DNA from: Candidatus Rhodobacter oscarellae
Lineage (GTDB): Bacteria > Pseudomonadota > Alphaproteobacteria > Rhodobacterales > Rhodobacteraceae
NCBI RefSeq assembly: GCF_001078595.1
Contig: NZ_LFTY01000002.1
Span: 1,632,151 to 1,696,150, forward strand
DNA: 64,000 nt
Direction: 5' to 3'
The notes under the pieces were generated by a model, which had not been told where the DNA came from, searched no databases, and saw only the letters and a list, made by a program, of their open reading frames with translations. Position numbers and translations under genes: made by a program. Of the stretch, positions 31,833-40,171 are shown piece by piece; the first letter of the stretch is position 1, and each line of letters begins with the position of its first letter.

Positions 31833-32627
31833 ATGCTGTTTAGAACTCTATTCCTGTCCGACATTCACCTTGGCACGCGTGGCTGCCGCGCTGATCTGCT
31901 GGTCACTTTCCTGCGCAAACATGACGCGGCCACCATCTATCTGGTCGGGGACATCTTCGATGGCTGGGCGCTGACCCGGCGCGGCTGGCACTGGCCGCAG
32001 GACCACAACAACGTGGTTCAGACCCTGCTGGACAAGGCCAGGCGCGGCACCCGGATCATCTTTGTCCCCGGCAATCATGATGAGGTGATGCGCAACTACC
32101 TGGGCACCCATTTTGGCGGGATCGAGGTGATGCAGACCGCGGATTTCGTGGGGATGAACGGCAAGCGCTATTTGGTCACCCATGGGGACCAGTTCGACGC
32201 CGTTGTGATGAACGCCAAGTGGCTCGCGCATTTTGGCGACGCGGCCTATAGTTTTCTGATCTGGCTGAACCCGAAGATCAATCGCGTCAAGTCGCTTTGG
32301 GGGGGCCAATACTGGTCGCTTTCCAAATGGGCCAAGCGCCAGGTCAAGTCCGCTGTGAACTTCATCGGCCAGTACGAGAATGTCTTGGCCGAAGAGGCCA
32401 GGCGCGGCGGCTATGATGGCGTGATTTGCGGCCATATCCACCACGCAACCATCCGCCGGATTCAGGACATCGCCTATATCAACACAGGCGATTGGGTCGA
32501 GAGCTGCACAGCCGTTGTGGAACATCCCACTGGCGAAATCGAGCTGATCGATTGGGAAGAAAAAGCCACCCTTGATCGCAAACCACCGCCCAAAACCGCA
32601 AAGCAGCTCGCCGAGGCGGACAGCTAA
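31833..32627 (+). CDS. plcP: Phospholipase C-type metallophosphoesterase for lipid remodelling
   Basis: 264 residues of the calcineurin-like fold with all metal-binding motifs: SDIHLG (D10, H12), VGDIFD (D40), GNHDE (N81, H82), THGDQFD (H117) and GHIHHA (H201, H203). It resembles UDP-2,3-diacylglucosamine diphosphatases, but the placement directly before btaA-btaB matches PlcP, which removes phosphate headgroups from phospholipids to give diacylglycerol during phosphate limitation. That diacylglycerol is the substrate of BtaA. An AGGTGG site precedes the ATG. The gap to btaA is 12 bp. A candidate Pho box lies upstream. Confidence 0.85.
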   Translation: MLFRTLFLSDIHLGTRGCRADLLVTFLRKHDAATIYLVGDIFDGWALTRRGWHWPQDHNNVVQTLLDKARRGTRIIFVPGNHDEVMRNYLGTHFGGIEVMQTADFVGMNGKRYLVTHGDQFDAVVMNAKWLAHFGDAAYSFLIWLNPKINRVKSLWGGQYWSLSKWAKRQVKSAVNFIGQYENVLAEEARRGGYDGVICGHIHHATIRRIQDIAYINTGDWVESCTAVVEHPTGEIELIDWEEKATLDRKPPPKTAKQLAEADS

Positions 32628-32639
32628 CAGGAGAGCGAG

Positions 32640-33857
32640 ATGGCATCCGTCACCGAACAACTCAGCGCCGCCGTGAACCAGAACGCCGGCATGAGCCGCG
32701 AAGGCATGCTTGAACGCGCCTTCGCCCGGCTGTTTCACGGCTTGGTCTACGCGCAGATCTGGGAGGACCCGGTTGTCGACATGGAGGCGCTGCAAATTCA
32801 GCCCGAAGACAACATAGTCTGCATCGCCTCGGGGGGCTGCAACGTGCTGTCATACCTGACCGCGAACCCGGCCTCCATCACCGCCGTTGATCTGTCTCCG
32901 GCGCATGTGATGTTGAACAAACTCAAGCTCGCGACGGTGCAGAATGTGCCCGACCATGCGACGCTTTTTGCGATGCTGGGTCGGGGCGATCAGCCGAGCA
33001 ATGTTGCGCATTTTGACACCTATGTCGCGCCTCATCTTGATGACCAAGCGCGGACCTACTGGAACGCCCGCAACCTGACCGGTCGGCGCAAACGCATACT
33101 GGCGCGGGGGCTCTACCGTCACGGCCTGCTGGGCCGCTTCATTGGGATAATCCATCTGGTGGCCAAATTGGCCCGCGTGGATTTTGCGCCGCTCCTGGCT
33201 TCGCGATCCCTGGCCGAGCAGACAGCCTTCTTTGAGAACCAGATTGTCCCGCTTTATCAAAGCCGCCTTGTCAGATTTCTGGCGCGGCGCAGGGCATCCC
33301 TCTTTGGTTTGGGCATCCCGCCCGCCCAATATGACAAGCTTGCCGCGGATGCGGGCGGCGACATCGTTGCGGTCTTGCAGGAACGGACCCGCAAGTTGTT
33401 CTGCGACTTCCCTATCGCGGATAACTACTTTGCATGGCAGGCCGCCTATCGCGGCTATCAGCCGGTCAAGACACCCTCGGCGCCGCCATATTTGGCGCCC
33501 GAGAACTTCGCGGCCGTGCGCGCGAACGCGGCGCGGGTGACGGTGCTGAACAGGTCCCTCACTGACCTTCTGGCGCAACACCCCACGCGCTCAAAGCAAT
33601 GCTATGTGCTGCTGGATGCGCAAGACTGGATGAATGATGATCAGCTGAACGCGCTCTGGGACGAGATCACGCGGACCGCGGCGCCCGGCGCGCGGGTGAT
33701 CTTCCGAACGGGCGGCAAGGACGACATCCTGCCCGGTCGCGTGGATCAGCGGACGCTGTCACGCTGGGTCTACCAGGCCGATGCCTCGGCCAAGGGCCTG
33801 CGCGAGGATCGCTCCGCGATCTACGGCGGCTTCCACCTGTACCATTTCAAAGGCTAG
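32640..33857 (+). CDS. btaA: S-adenosylmethionine:diacylglycerol 3-amino-3-carboxypropyltransferase
   Basis: 405 residues of the BtaA (DUF3419) family. FHGLVYAQIWEDPVVDMEAL, CIASGGCNVLSYL and ITAVDLSPAHVMLNKLKL (a Rossmann AdoMet-binding strand) are family hallmarks. It transfers the 3-amino-3-carboxypropyl group of AdoMet to diacylglycerol, the first step to the betaine lipid DGTS, at the inner membrane. It sits between plcP (supplies diacylglycerol) and btaB (methylates the product). Full length, with an AGGAGAG ribosome site. Confidence 0.92.
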   Translation: MASVTEQLSAAVNQNAGMSREGMLERAFARLFHGLVYAQIWEDPVVDMEALQIQPEDNIVCIASGGCNVLSYLTANPASITAVDLSPAHVMLNKLKLATVQNVPDHATLFAMLGRGDQPSNVAHFDTYVAPHLDDQARTYWNARNLTGRRKRILARGLYRHGLLGRFIGIIHLVAKLARVDFAPLLASRSLAEQTAFFENQIVPLYQSRLVRFLARRRASLFGLGIPPAQYDKLAADAGGDIVAVLQERTRKLFCDFPIADNYFAWQAAYRGYQPVKTPSAPPYLAPENFAAVRANAARVTVLNRSLTDLLAQHPTRSKQCYVLLDAQDWMNDDQLNALWDEITRTAAPGARVIFRTGGKDDILPGRVDQRTLSRWVYQADASAKGLREDRSAIYGGFHLYHFKG

Positions 33858-33862
33858 AGCAT

Positions 33863-34489
33863 ATGGACGCGACCCATAGCGCGCTGATGGATCAGATCTA
33901 CCGCAGGCAGCGGCTTGTCTATGATGCGACGCGGAAGTTCTACCTGCTGGGCCGTGACCACGCTCTGCGTCAACTCAACCCTGACGCCGATGCAAATATA
34001 CTCGAGATCGCCTGCGGCACCGGGCGCAACCTGGAAAAAATTGATCTGCGTTACCCGGGGCGGAGCCTCTATGGGCTTGATATCTCTTCGGAGATGCTGA
34101 TTTCCGCACAGGCAAAGCTGGGCGCGCGCGCCCGGCTTGCGCTGGGGGATGCCTGCGCCTTCGATCCGGCCGATGTGTTTGGGCGCGGCAAGTTTGACCG
34201 CATCGTGATGTCTTACTGCGTCTCAATGATCCCGCAGTGGCAATCCGCAATCCGGGAGGCGGTGGATCACCTCGCCCCCGGTGGCGAATTGCACATCGTG
34301 GATTTCGGCGATCAGTCCCAGATGCCGCGCTGGTTCGACAAGGGCCTGCGCGGCTGGCTCAGGCGTTTTCATGTCGAGCCGCGGGATGATCTGCCGCGCT
34401 TTCTTGCGAGCTTGCCAGAGGCGGATGTCACCCTCAGACCATTACTGCGCAGCTACGCCCAATACGCCTGCCTTCGCAAAAAGACCTGA
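33863..34489 (+). CDS. btaB: Betaine-lipid N-methyltransferase
   Basis: 208 residues, class I AdoMet methyltransferase: ILEIACGTGRNLEKI (motif I), LYGLDISSEML (motif II) and the FDRIVMSYCVSMIP segment. It adds three methyl groups to the amino group of the BtaA product to complete DGTS. It starts 5 bp after btaA. The three genes form a compact phosphate-sparing pathway that replaces phospholipid with a phosphorus-free lipid. Confidence 0.9.
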   Translation: MDATHSALMDQIYRRQRLVYDATRKFYLLGRDHALRQLNPDADANILEIACGTGRNLEKIDLRYPGRSLYGLDISSEMLISAQAKLGARARLALGDACAFDPADVFGRGKFDRIVMSYCVSMIPQWQSAIREAVDHLAPGGELHIVDFGDQSQMPRWFDKGLRGWLRRFHVEPRDDLPRFLASLPEADVTLRPLLRSYAQYACLRKKT

Positions 34490-34583
34490 CCGGCTTGCCG
34501 TGAGCGACCGCAATGCTTGATGAGATTGGGCGTGACCGGATGGCGCTGGTCATGGCTGCCAGAGATCGGTTTCATATGCGAGA

Positions 34584-34860
34584 ATGGGCCAGCTTAGCGT
34601 TTGTTTTGTTGAAGAAGTCGTCCATCATCGAGGCATGGTCAAAGACCGGTTGGACCTACACCCAGAACGCCTGATTGCTGATACGGTCCATGGCTCGGGC
34701 CCCAGGTTGGACTGGTTGGCAAAGCGCAAGATAACCCGCGAAGAACAAGAGGACGCCAGAGATGTCGCCCGAACCATCAGAAAATCGCGCAAAGCCTGGC
34801 CAGGAAGGCGCTGGCGCGCTGTTCAGAACCCCGCCTTATGCGCCAGTAAGGCACTGTTTT
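34584..34860 (+). pseudogene. Transposase remnant (IS1182/IS4-like)
   Basis: The frame contains MVKDRLDLHPERLIADTVHG then SGPRLDWLAKRKI, resembling the transposase text in which a miner-like FGLxPExLAADTAYGSxxNLxWL precedes the catalytic Asp region. It then jumps to EDARDVARTIRKSRK, which looks like the region before the C-terminal RRERKKVE block, implying an internal deletion. No terminal repeats or full gene remain. The rest of 34490-35198 holds only repeat copy C and the secE leader. Confidence 0.55.
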
Positions 34861-34897
34861 TGAACAGAAATGACCTCCAGGGGATCTTGGCGCGTCA

Positions 34898-35040
34898 CAA
34901 TTTTCTTGCAAGAAAATTGCGAAACTCTTGCAAGAGTTTCTTCACCGCGCCCCAAAATGATACCTTTATCGCAACATCTTGCCCGTCTGCGGGCCGAACT
35001 TTCCTTGGAAGGAAAGTGCAAATCTCTTGCAAGAGATTTG
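34898..35040 (-). repeat. Four-palindrome intergenic repeat, copy C (inverted)
   Basis: Read on the minus strand the order matches copies B and D: 35040-35019 (core AAATCTCTTGCAAGAGATTT), 35017-34998 (ACTTTCCTT..AAGGAAAGT), 34940-34921 (GAAACTCTTGCAAGAGTTTC), 34919-34898 (core AATTTTCTTGCAAGAAAATT). The spacer again has a conserved GTTGCGATAAAGG-like block. It lies beside a transposase remnant and upstream of secE. Opposite orientation to B and D shows that it moves or is inverted independently of its neighbours. Confidence 0.95.
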
Positions 35041-35198
35041 GGTCGCGCAAAGGCTCACTCCAGCCTAGAATCCGCCACAACTCTCCCAAGGCACATCACG
35101 CCACCGCAACCCGCCCAGAAGACGCATTCCCGTCAGCACCGCTTGCATGTGCCGCCCGGAGCCATTATCTGCCCCCAAGTCGAAGCAAAGAGAATCCC

Positions 35199-35399
35199 AT
35201 GGCCACCCGCACCAATCCGCTCCAGTTCATCCAGCAGGTCCGCGCAGAGGTCTCGAAGGTCGTTTGGCCGACGCGCCGCGAGGTGCTCATGACCTCGGCC
35301 ATGGTGTTCGTGATGGCCACGCTCTTTGCGATCTTCTTCTTCTTTGTGGATTTTCTGATCCGCACCGGGCTGGATTTGATCCTTAGCCTCGGCGCCTAG
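35199..35399 (+). CDS. secE: Preprotein translocase subunit SecE
   Basis: 66 residues, the single-helix alphaproteobacterial form. The conserved FIQQVRAEVSKVVWPTRREVL amphipathic segment (key VSKVVWPTRRE) precedes one transmembrane helix (about 31-55). SecE clamps the SecY channel in the inner membrane. AAAGAGA upstream is the ribosome site. nusG follows after 170 bp, the conserved bacterial order. No tRNA-Trp gene was found before it, which is often present in this neighbourhood. Confidence 0.93.
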   Translation: MATRTNPLQFIQQVRAEVSKVVWPTRREVLMTSAMVFVMATLFAIFFFFVDFLIRTGLDLILSLGA

Positions 35400-35569
35400 C
35401 GCCCTCTCTCAGAGCACCGCGGGCCGTCTTGGCCCTTGCGCTTGGCACCGCTTCCGATTATGGCGGGGCCATCCCCAACACGGTTGGACCAAACAAAAGC
35501 GGACTGTCCGCTCCCCGGGGTAATGGTCAGAGCGCGCCCAAGGCGCGGCAAGCGAAAGGCGAACGACAG

Positions 35570-36103
35570 ATGGCAAAGCGGTGGTACTCGGTCAGCGTGC
35601 TCTCGAATTTCGAGAAGAAGATCGCCGAGCAGATCAAGGTCGCGGTTGAAGAGGCCGGGCTTGAGGACGAGATCGAAGAGGTCCTGGTCCCCACCGAAGA
35701 GGTCATCGAGGTGCGCCGCGGCAAGAAGGTCACCGCCGAGCGTCGCTTCATGCCCGGCTACGTGCTGGTGCGCATGGAGATGACCGACCAGGGCTACCAC
35801 CTGATCAACAACATCAACCGCGTGACCGGCTTTTTGGGGCCGCAGGGCCGCCCGATGCCGATGCGCGACGCCGAGGTGAACGGCATCCTCAACCGCGTCG
35901 AGGAAGGCGCCGAGGCGCCGCGCACGCTGATCCATTTCGAGATCGGCGAGCAGGTCTCGGTCACCGACGGGCCGTTCGAGGGCTTCGACGGCATGGTCGA
36001 GGAGGTCGACGACGACAACCAGCGCCTGAAGGTGACGGTGTCGATCTTTGGCCGCGCTACGCCGGTGGAGCTGGAATACACCCAGGTCACCAAGCAGAAC
36101 TGA
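35570..36103 (+). CDS. nusG: Transcription termination/antitermination factor NusG
   Basis: 177 residues. The NGN domain (about 3-115) begins KRWYSVSVLSNFEKKIAEQI and contains RRFMPGYVLVRMEM. The KOW domain (about 125-177) has GEQVSVTDGPFEGFDGMVEEVDDDNQRLKV (key GPFEGFDG) and ends RATPVELEYTQV. It binds RNA polymerase, Rho and ribosomal S10. The start is ATG 35570; in-frame codons before it show no homology. rplK, normally next, is displaced by about 2 kb. Confidence 0.94.
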   Translation: MAKRWYSVSVLSNFEKKIAEQIKVAVEEAGLEDEIEEVLVPTEEVIEVRRGKKVTAERRFMPGYVLVRMEMTDQGYHLINNINRVTGFLGPQGRPMPMRDAEVNGILNRVEEGAEAPRTLIHFEIGEQVSVTDGPFEGFDGMVEEVDDDNQRLKVTVSIFGRATPVELEYTQVTKQN

Positions 36104-36464
36104 GCCGCCGCCCGCTTGGCGGGCCGCGTTTCACGTCATTGCTCTCGGGGCGCCTGCCTGCGGCAGGCGTCAGCGCCGTACCTGATGGGTGCGGGCCCTA
36201 GGGTTTCGCCCCAAAAACCGCGCGCCTGCCCCCATATTAAGCGCGGCCCATCTGCGCGGGTCACGCGACCTCACAACGACGTGAGAAAAAAATTTGACGA
36301 CAACCCTACCGTGCGCATAGATCAGCACATAACTACACGATAACGGCCTGATTTCGGCTGTACGTAACTTTTGGGGCTCAAGACCCAATACCAATTCCTG
36401 CCCCATCTTCACTGCGGTCGCGACATGCGCCGCGCATCTGTACCTTTCAGTCGCCGCCCAAGCG
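36104..36464 (+). other. Intergenic stretch after nusG with hairpins
   Basis: GCCCGC-TTG-GCGGGC (36110-36124) just after nusG and CGCCTGCC-TGC-GGCAGGCG (36151-36169) are strong hairpins. The first may terminate transcription, the second lacks a T run. A weak TTGACG..ATAGAT promoter (36294 and 36317, 17 bp apart) precedes the sulfotransferase frame. No small gene is supported. Confidence 0.45.
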
Positions 36465-37912
36465 GTGCCGGAGGACGCTTTGGACGAGTTTGGGCGAAAC
36501 CTTGAAAGCGCGCGCAAGCAGGCGGCGTCTGGTGACCTGGCGGGCGCGCTGACCTCCATAGAGGCCGCGCTGCGCGCCGCGCGAGACGCCCAGGTCTTCC
36601 GCGTAAGGCTCTTGCAGGCGCTTGGCCGCCCGCGGGAGGCGCTGGATGATATCCTGATACTGGACGGGCCGAACTCGACTGCCCGCTTCCTGGAAATGCG
36701 CGCCAATCTGGAAGAGACCCTGGGCCTCTTTGCCGAGGCCATTGCAACGCTGGGGCGCGCGATCTTCGTGGCCAAACAGCCCGGTGTCTATCTTGGCCGC
36801 CGCGCCGTGCTGCATCAGACGCTGGGGCATTTTGACGAGGCGTTACAAGACATCGATCGCGCCCTAACGTTGCGCCCCTTGGACGGCGAGCTCTACCGGA
36901 TGCGCAGCGGCCTGACGCATGTTGGCCGCGGTGATGAGATCTTTGAGAAGATGGAGAACGTTCGGCGGCTTCTAAAGTCGGGCAGCCTGTCCATGGCGCA
37001 TCTCGATTTCGCCCGCGCCTCGGCGCTGGACGACATTGGAGAGTTTGGCGCTGCCGGGGAGGCCCTGCACGCGGCGAACCGCGCCATGCGCCTTAACCAG
37101 CCCTATGACATCCAGACGCGGCTGAAGCTTACGCAGGCCGTGCGCACGCATTTCGCCGAGGTCACGCCGAGCCGCATCATGGCAGAGACGGGTTCGGAAT
37201 TTGCGCCGATCTTCGTCACCGGCTTGGCGCGGTCGGGCACCACTTTGGTGGAGCAGATCCTTGCCGCGCATCCGGACATGTCCGCCGGCGGTGAATCAGC
37301 GGCCTTCGGCGACGCCGTGGCCGCGGTTATTGGCGACCCGGGCGCCCCCCGCCCAACGGATTGAACATCTCACCGGCCAGCCTGTCGAAGCTTGCCGAGC
37401 AGTATCATTCCGAGATGTCCTCCAAGCTCGGCACGGCCAAGCGCGTCACCGACAAGTCGCTCCAGACCCTGCTTTATGCCGGGCCGGTCCTCTCGGCCCT
37501 GCCAAAGGCGCATATCGTGGTGGTCCGACGAGACCACAACGCCACCGCGCTGTCGCTCTATAAGCATGTGTTCCGCCCGGGCCGGCAGCTTTTCAGCTAT
37601 GACATGGACGACATCCGGGCGTATCAGCGCGACCAGGACGATCTGCTGAGCTTCTGGGCGGAGCGCCTGCCGGATCGCTTCCATGTTATGGACTACGAAG
37701 ACCTGATCACCGACCCGGAGCGCCAGATACGCGCCCTGCTGGAGACGATCGAGCTGCCCTGGGACCCCGCCTGCCTGCATCCCGAGAATAACACGAACGC
37801 CGTGCAAACGCTGAGCAATGTCGCCGTGCGGCGCCCGATCAACGCCTCGGCGCTGAGCGCCTGGCAGCCTTACGCCAAGGTCCTGGGCATCAGCGACCGC
37901 GCCGCGTCCTGA
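36465..37912 (+). pseudogene. TPR-sulfotransferase gene split by a frameshift in a C tract
   Basis: Codons from GTG 36465 give TPR-like helices (about 10-210) and then the PAPS-binding loop VTGLARSGTTLVEQIL (R256, S257). The frame stops at 37364. A second frame (about 37343-37912) continues the same domain (LSKLAEQYHSEMSSKLG, VVVRRDHNATALSLYKHVF, HVMDYEDLITDP) to a natural end. The break lies at CCCCCC (37345-37350): one extra C restores a single protein of about 480 residues (GAPPPNGLNISP). This is either a true or phase-variable mutation or a sequencing error. Intact, it would transfer sulfate from PAPS to a hydroxyl or amine. It interrupts nusG-rplK. Confidence 0.8.
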
Positions 37913-38045
37913 GGCGCGCGCGCCAGTCCATCTCGACCCTTGCACTGCGCCGCGTTCCGATGTATCGGGCACCCCTGTCTCATTGAGGCATCCCATGTGG
38001 GAGGCAAGGGCCACGCGTGACCCGACCCGCACCACATCCAAAATC

Positions 38046-38068
38046 GCCCCTGGGACGCGCCCGGGGGC
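38046..38068 (+). promoter_or_regulatory. rplK leader hairpin
   Basis: GCCCCTGGG-ACGCG-CCCGGGGGC forms a nine-pair stem with one G-T wobble, ending just before the AAAGGAG ribosome site of rplK. An upstream segment can also pair (ATGTGG at 37995 with CCACAT at 38032). Such leaders often bind ribosomal proteins for feedback control. It could instead end transcription of the upstream gene, but it lacks a T run. Confidence 0.35.
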
Positions 38069-38089
38069 CGGACAAAAGGAGCTGGTCTT

Positions 38090-38515
38090 ATGGCCAAGAA
38101 AGTTGCTGGCACCATGAAATTGCAGGTGCCCGCCGGACAAGCGAACCCCTCTCCGCCGGTCGGACCGGCGCTGGGTCAGCGCGGCATTAACATCATGGAA
38201 TTCTGCAAGGCGTTCAACGCCAAGACCCAGGACCTGGATCCCGGCGCGCCCTGCCCGACCGTGATCACCTACTACGTCGACAAGTCCTTCACCATGGACA
38301 TCAAGACGCCGCCCGCGTCCTACTTCCTCAAGAAGGCCGCCAAGCTGAAATCCGGCGCCAACCTTCCCGGTCGTGAGACCGTGGGCTCGGTGACCTCCAA
38401 GCAGGTGCGCGAGATCGCAGAGGCCAAGATGAAGGACCTCAACGCCAACGATATCGAAGCGGCGATGCTGATCATCCTGGGCTCCGCCCGCTCCATGGGC
38501 ATTGAGGTAAAGTAA
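38090..38515 (+). CDS. rplK: 50S ribosomal protein L11
   Basis: 141 residues, standard length. [32 protein letters not shown] is the N-terminal signature (key [11 protein letters not shown]). The C-terminal domain binds the GTPase-centre 23S rRNA. Strong ribosome site AAAGGAG. rplA follows with one base between stop and start. Confidence 0.97.
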   Translation: MAKKVAGTMKLQVPAGQANPSPPVGPALGQRGINIMEFCKAFNAKTQDLDPGAPCPTVITYYVDKSFTMDIKTPPASYFLKKAAKLKSGANLPGRETVGSVTSKQVREIAEAKMKDLNANDIEAAMLIILGSARSMGIEVK

Positions 38516-38516
38516 G

Positions 38517-39215
38517 ATGGCTAAGCTTGGAAAACGCACCCGCGCCGCCCGTGAGGCCTTTGCCGGGAAAGACAACGTCACCGTCGAGGAGGCCGTGGAC
38601 CTGATCAAGGCCAACGCCAACGCCAAGTTCGACGAGACCGTCGAAATCGCCATGAGCCTGGGCGTGGACACCCGCCACGCCGACCAGATGGTCCGCGGCG
38701 TCATCAGCCTGCCCAACGGCACCGGCAAGACCATGCGCGTCGCCGTCTTCGCCCGCGGCCCCAAGGCCGACGAGGCCAAGGAAGCCGGCGCGGACATCAT
38801 CGGCGCCGAGGACCTGATGGAGACCATCCAGGGCGGCACGATCGAGTTCGACCGCTGCATCGCCACCCCGGACATGATGCCCATCGTGGGCCGCCTGGGT
38901 AAGGTGCTGGGCCCGCGCAACCTGATGCCGAACCCCAAGGTCGGCACGGTGACCATGGACGTCAAGGCCGCCGTCGAGGCCGCCAAGGGCGGCGAGGTCC
39001 AGTTCAAGGCCGAGAAGGGCGGCGTCGTGCATGCCGGCATCGGCAAAGCCTCTTTCGACGCCGACAAGCTGGCCGAGAACATGCGCGCCTTCGTGGAGGC
39101 CGTGCAGAAGGCCAAGCCATCGGGCGCCAAGGGCACCTATATGCAGAAGATCTCGGTCAGCTCCACCATGGGCCCTGGCGTGAACGTCTCTGTGGACAAC
39201 GCGACCGGCAACTAG
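38517..39215 (+). CDS. rplA: 50S ribosomal protein L1
   Basis: 232 residues, full length: [44 protein letters not shown] and the [25 protein letters not shown] end (key text KGTYMQK). It forms the L1 stalk of the large subunit and in many bacteria represses its own L11 operon by binding the leader mRNA. A rho-independent terminator follows, so rplJ-rplL are not in this transcript. Confidence 0.97.
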   Translation: MAKLGKRTRAAREAFAGKDNVTVEEAVDLIKANANAKFDETVEIAMSLGVDTRHADQMVRGVISLPNGTGKTMRVAVFARGPKADEAKEAGADIIGAEDLMETIQGGTIEFDRCIATPDMMPIVGRLGKVLGPRNLMPNPKVGTVTMDVKAAVEAAKGGEVQFKAEKGGVVHAGIGKASFDADKLAENMRAFVEAVQKAKPSGAKGTYMQKISVSSTMGPGVNVSVDNATGN

Positions 39216-39246
39216 CCGCTCCCGTATCCTAACTACGAATAGCAGA

Positions 39247-39270
39247 GGGCGGGGGTTTCCCCGCCCTTTT
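39247..39270 (+). terminator. Rho-independent terminator of rplKA
   Basis: GGGCGGGG, loop GTTT, CCCCGCCC, then TTTT. An eight-pair GC stem with a T run, 31 bp after the rplA stop. Confidence 0.85.
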
Positions 39271-39426
39271 GCGTTTGGCGCCGAGGTGGCGTCGGAAGGC
39301 GCCCCAGACCGGCCCGGCAAGGCGTGACCGCCCGACCGCACCAGGCCCCGGCCCTTCCCCAGCCGCATAGCAGCAGTGCGCATTTGTCAGCCTGACAGTT
39401 CCGCCGCGGTGGTTTAATCTACCCCC

Positions 39427-40104
39427 ATGTCGATCTGGTCCCGCATCGCTGCCGCGCTTTCCTCTCTCGCCGCTGGTGAGAGCCTCAGCGAGGTATTCGA
39501 GAAGCTGCGCACCCCGCCAGAGCGCTCTGTCGCCTTCACCATCGCGGTGATCGCTCTGGGCGCGAAGATGGCCAAGGCGGACGGCCAGGTGACCCGCAAC
39601 GAGGTCGCCGCCTTCCGCGAGGTGTTCCAGATTCCGCCCGAGAACGAAAAGGAGGCCGCGCGGGTCTTCAACCTGGCGCGCCAGGACGTGGCCGGGTTCG
39701 AGGATTACGCCCGCCGCATCGGCGCGATGTTCTCTGCCGAAAGCGGGGTCTTCTGCGACCTGATGGACGGGCTGTTCCATATCGCCGTGGCGGATGGGAA
39801 CTATCACGCCGCCGAGGATGAGTTCCTGCGCCGCGTGGCCGAGATCTTCGGCATGTCCGAGCCCGCGTTTCGCCGCGTGCGGGCGCGGTTCGTCGAGGAT
39901 GCCGCGCAGGACCCCTATGAGGTGCTGGGCGTGGACCCCAACGCCTCGCTGGAGGAGGCCCGCAAGGCCTGGCGCGCCCTGGTGCGCGAGACCCACCCCG
40001 ACGCGATGACCGCCCGCGGGCTGCCCGAAGAGGCGGTGAAGCTGGCCGAGAAGCGCCTGATCGTGGTCAACCGCGCCTGGGAAGAGATCCAAGAGGCCGC
40101 ATGA
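39427..40104 (+). CDS. TerB-DnaJ (DjlA-like) co-chaperone
   Basis: 225 residues. Residues 30-150 resemble the acidic helical TerB domain (FTIAVIALGAKMAKADGQVTRNEV). Residues 160-225 form a J-domain: DPYEVLGVDPNASLEEARKAWR and the essential HPD in ETHPDAM. It would stimulate a DnaK-type ATPase. Unlike Escherichia coli DjlA there is no obvious N-terminal membrane anchor. Its stop is 10 bp before the downstream nuclease-fold gene's earliest possible start. Confidence 0.88.
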   Translation: MSIWSRIAAALSSLAAGESLSEVFEKLRTPPERSVAFTIAVIALGAKMAKADGQVTRNEVAAFREVFQIPPENEKEAARVFNLARQDVAGFEDYARRIGAMFSAESGVFCDLMDGLFHIAVADGNYHAAEDEFLRRVAEIFGMSEPAFRRVRARFVEDAAQDPYEVLGVDPNASLEEARKAWRALVRETHPDAMTARGLPEEAVKLAEKRLIVVNRAWEEIQEAA

Positions 40105-40171
40105 CAGCCCGAGCATGGCCAGCACAAACGCGGCCCGGCTTTGCGGCGCGGCCATGCGGCCACTAACCGGG

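Noticed and set aside
31833-32627. UDP-2,3-diacylglucosamine diphosphatase of lipid A synthesis
   Set aside because: Motifs fit both, but direct coupling to btaA-btaB fits the PlcP phospholipase much better, and no lipid A genes are nearby.
36270-36290. Hairpin CTCAC..GTGAG followed by A run as a terminator
   Set aside because: On the plus strand the stem is followed by A rather than T, and on the minus strand the T run precedes the stem, so it fits neither direction.
37370-39136. 588-codon minus-strand frame opposite the sulfotransferase and ribosomal protein genes
   Set aside because: Lies antisense to rplK and rplA, which are certain. No recognisable domain.
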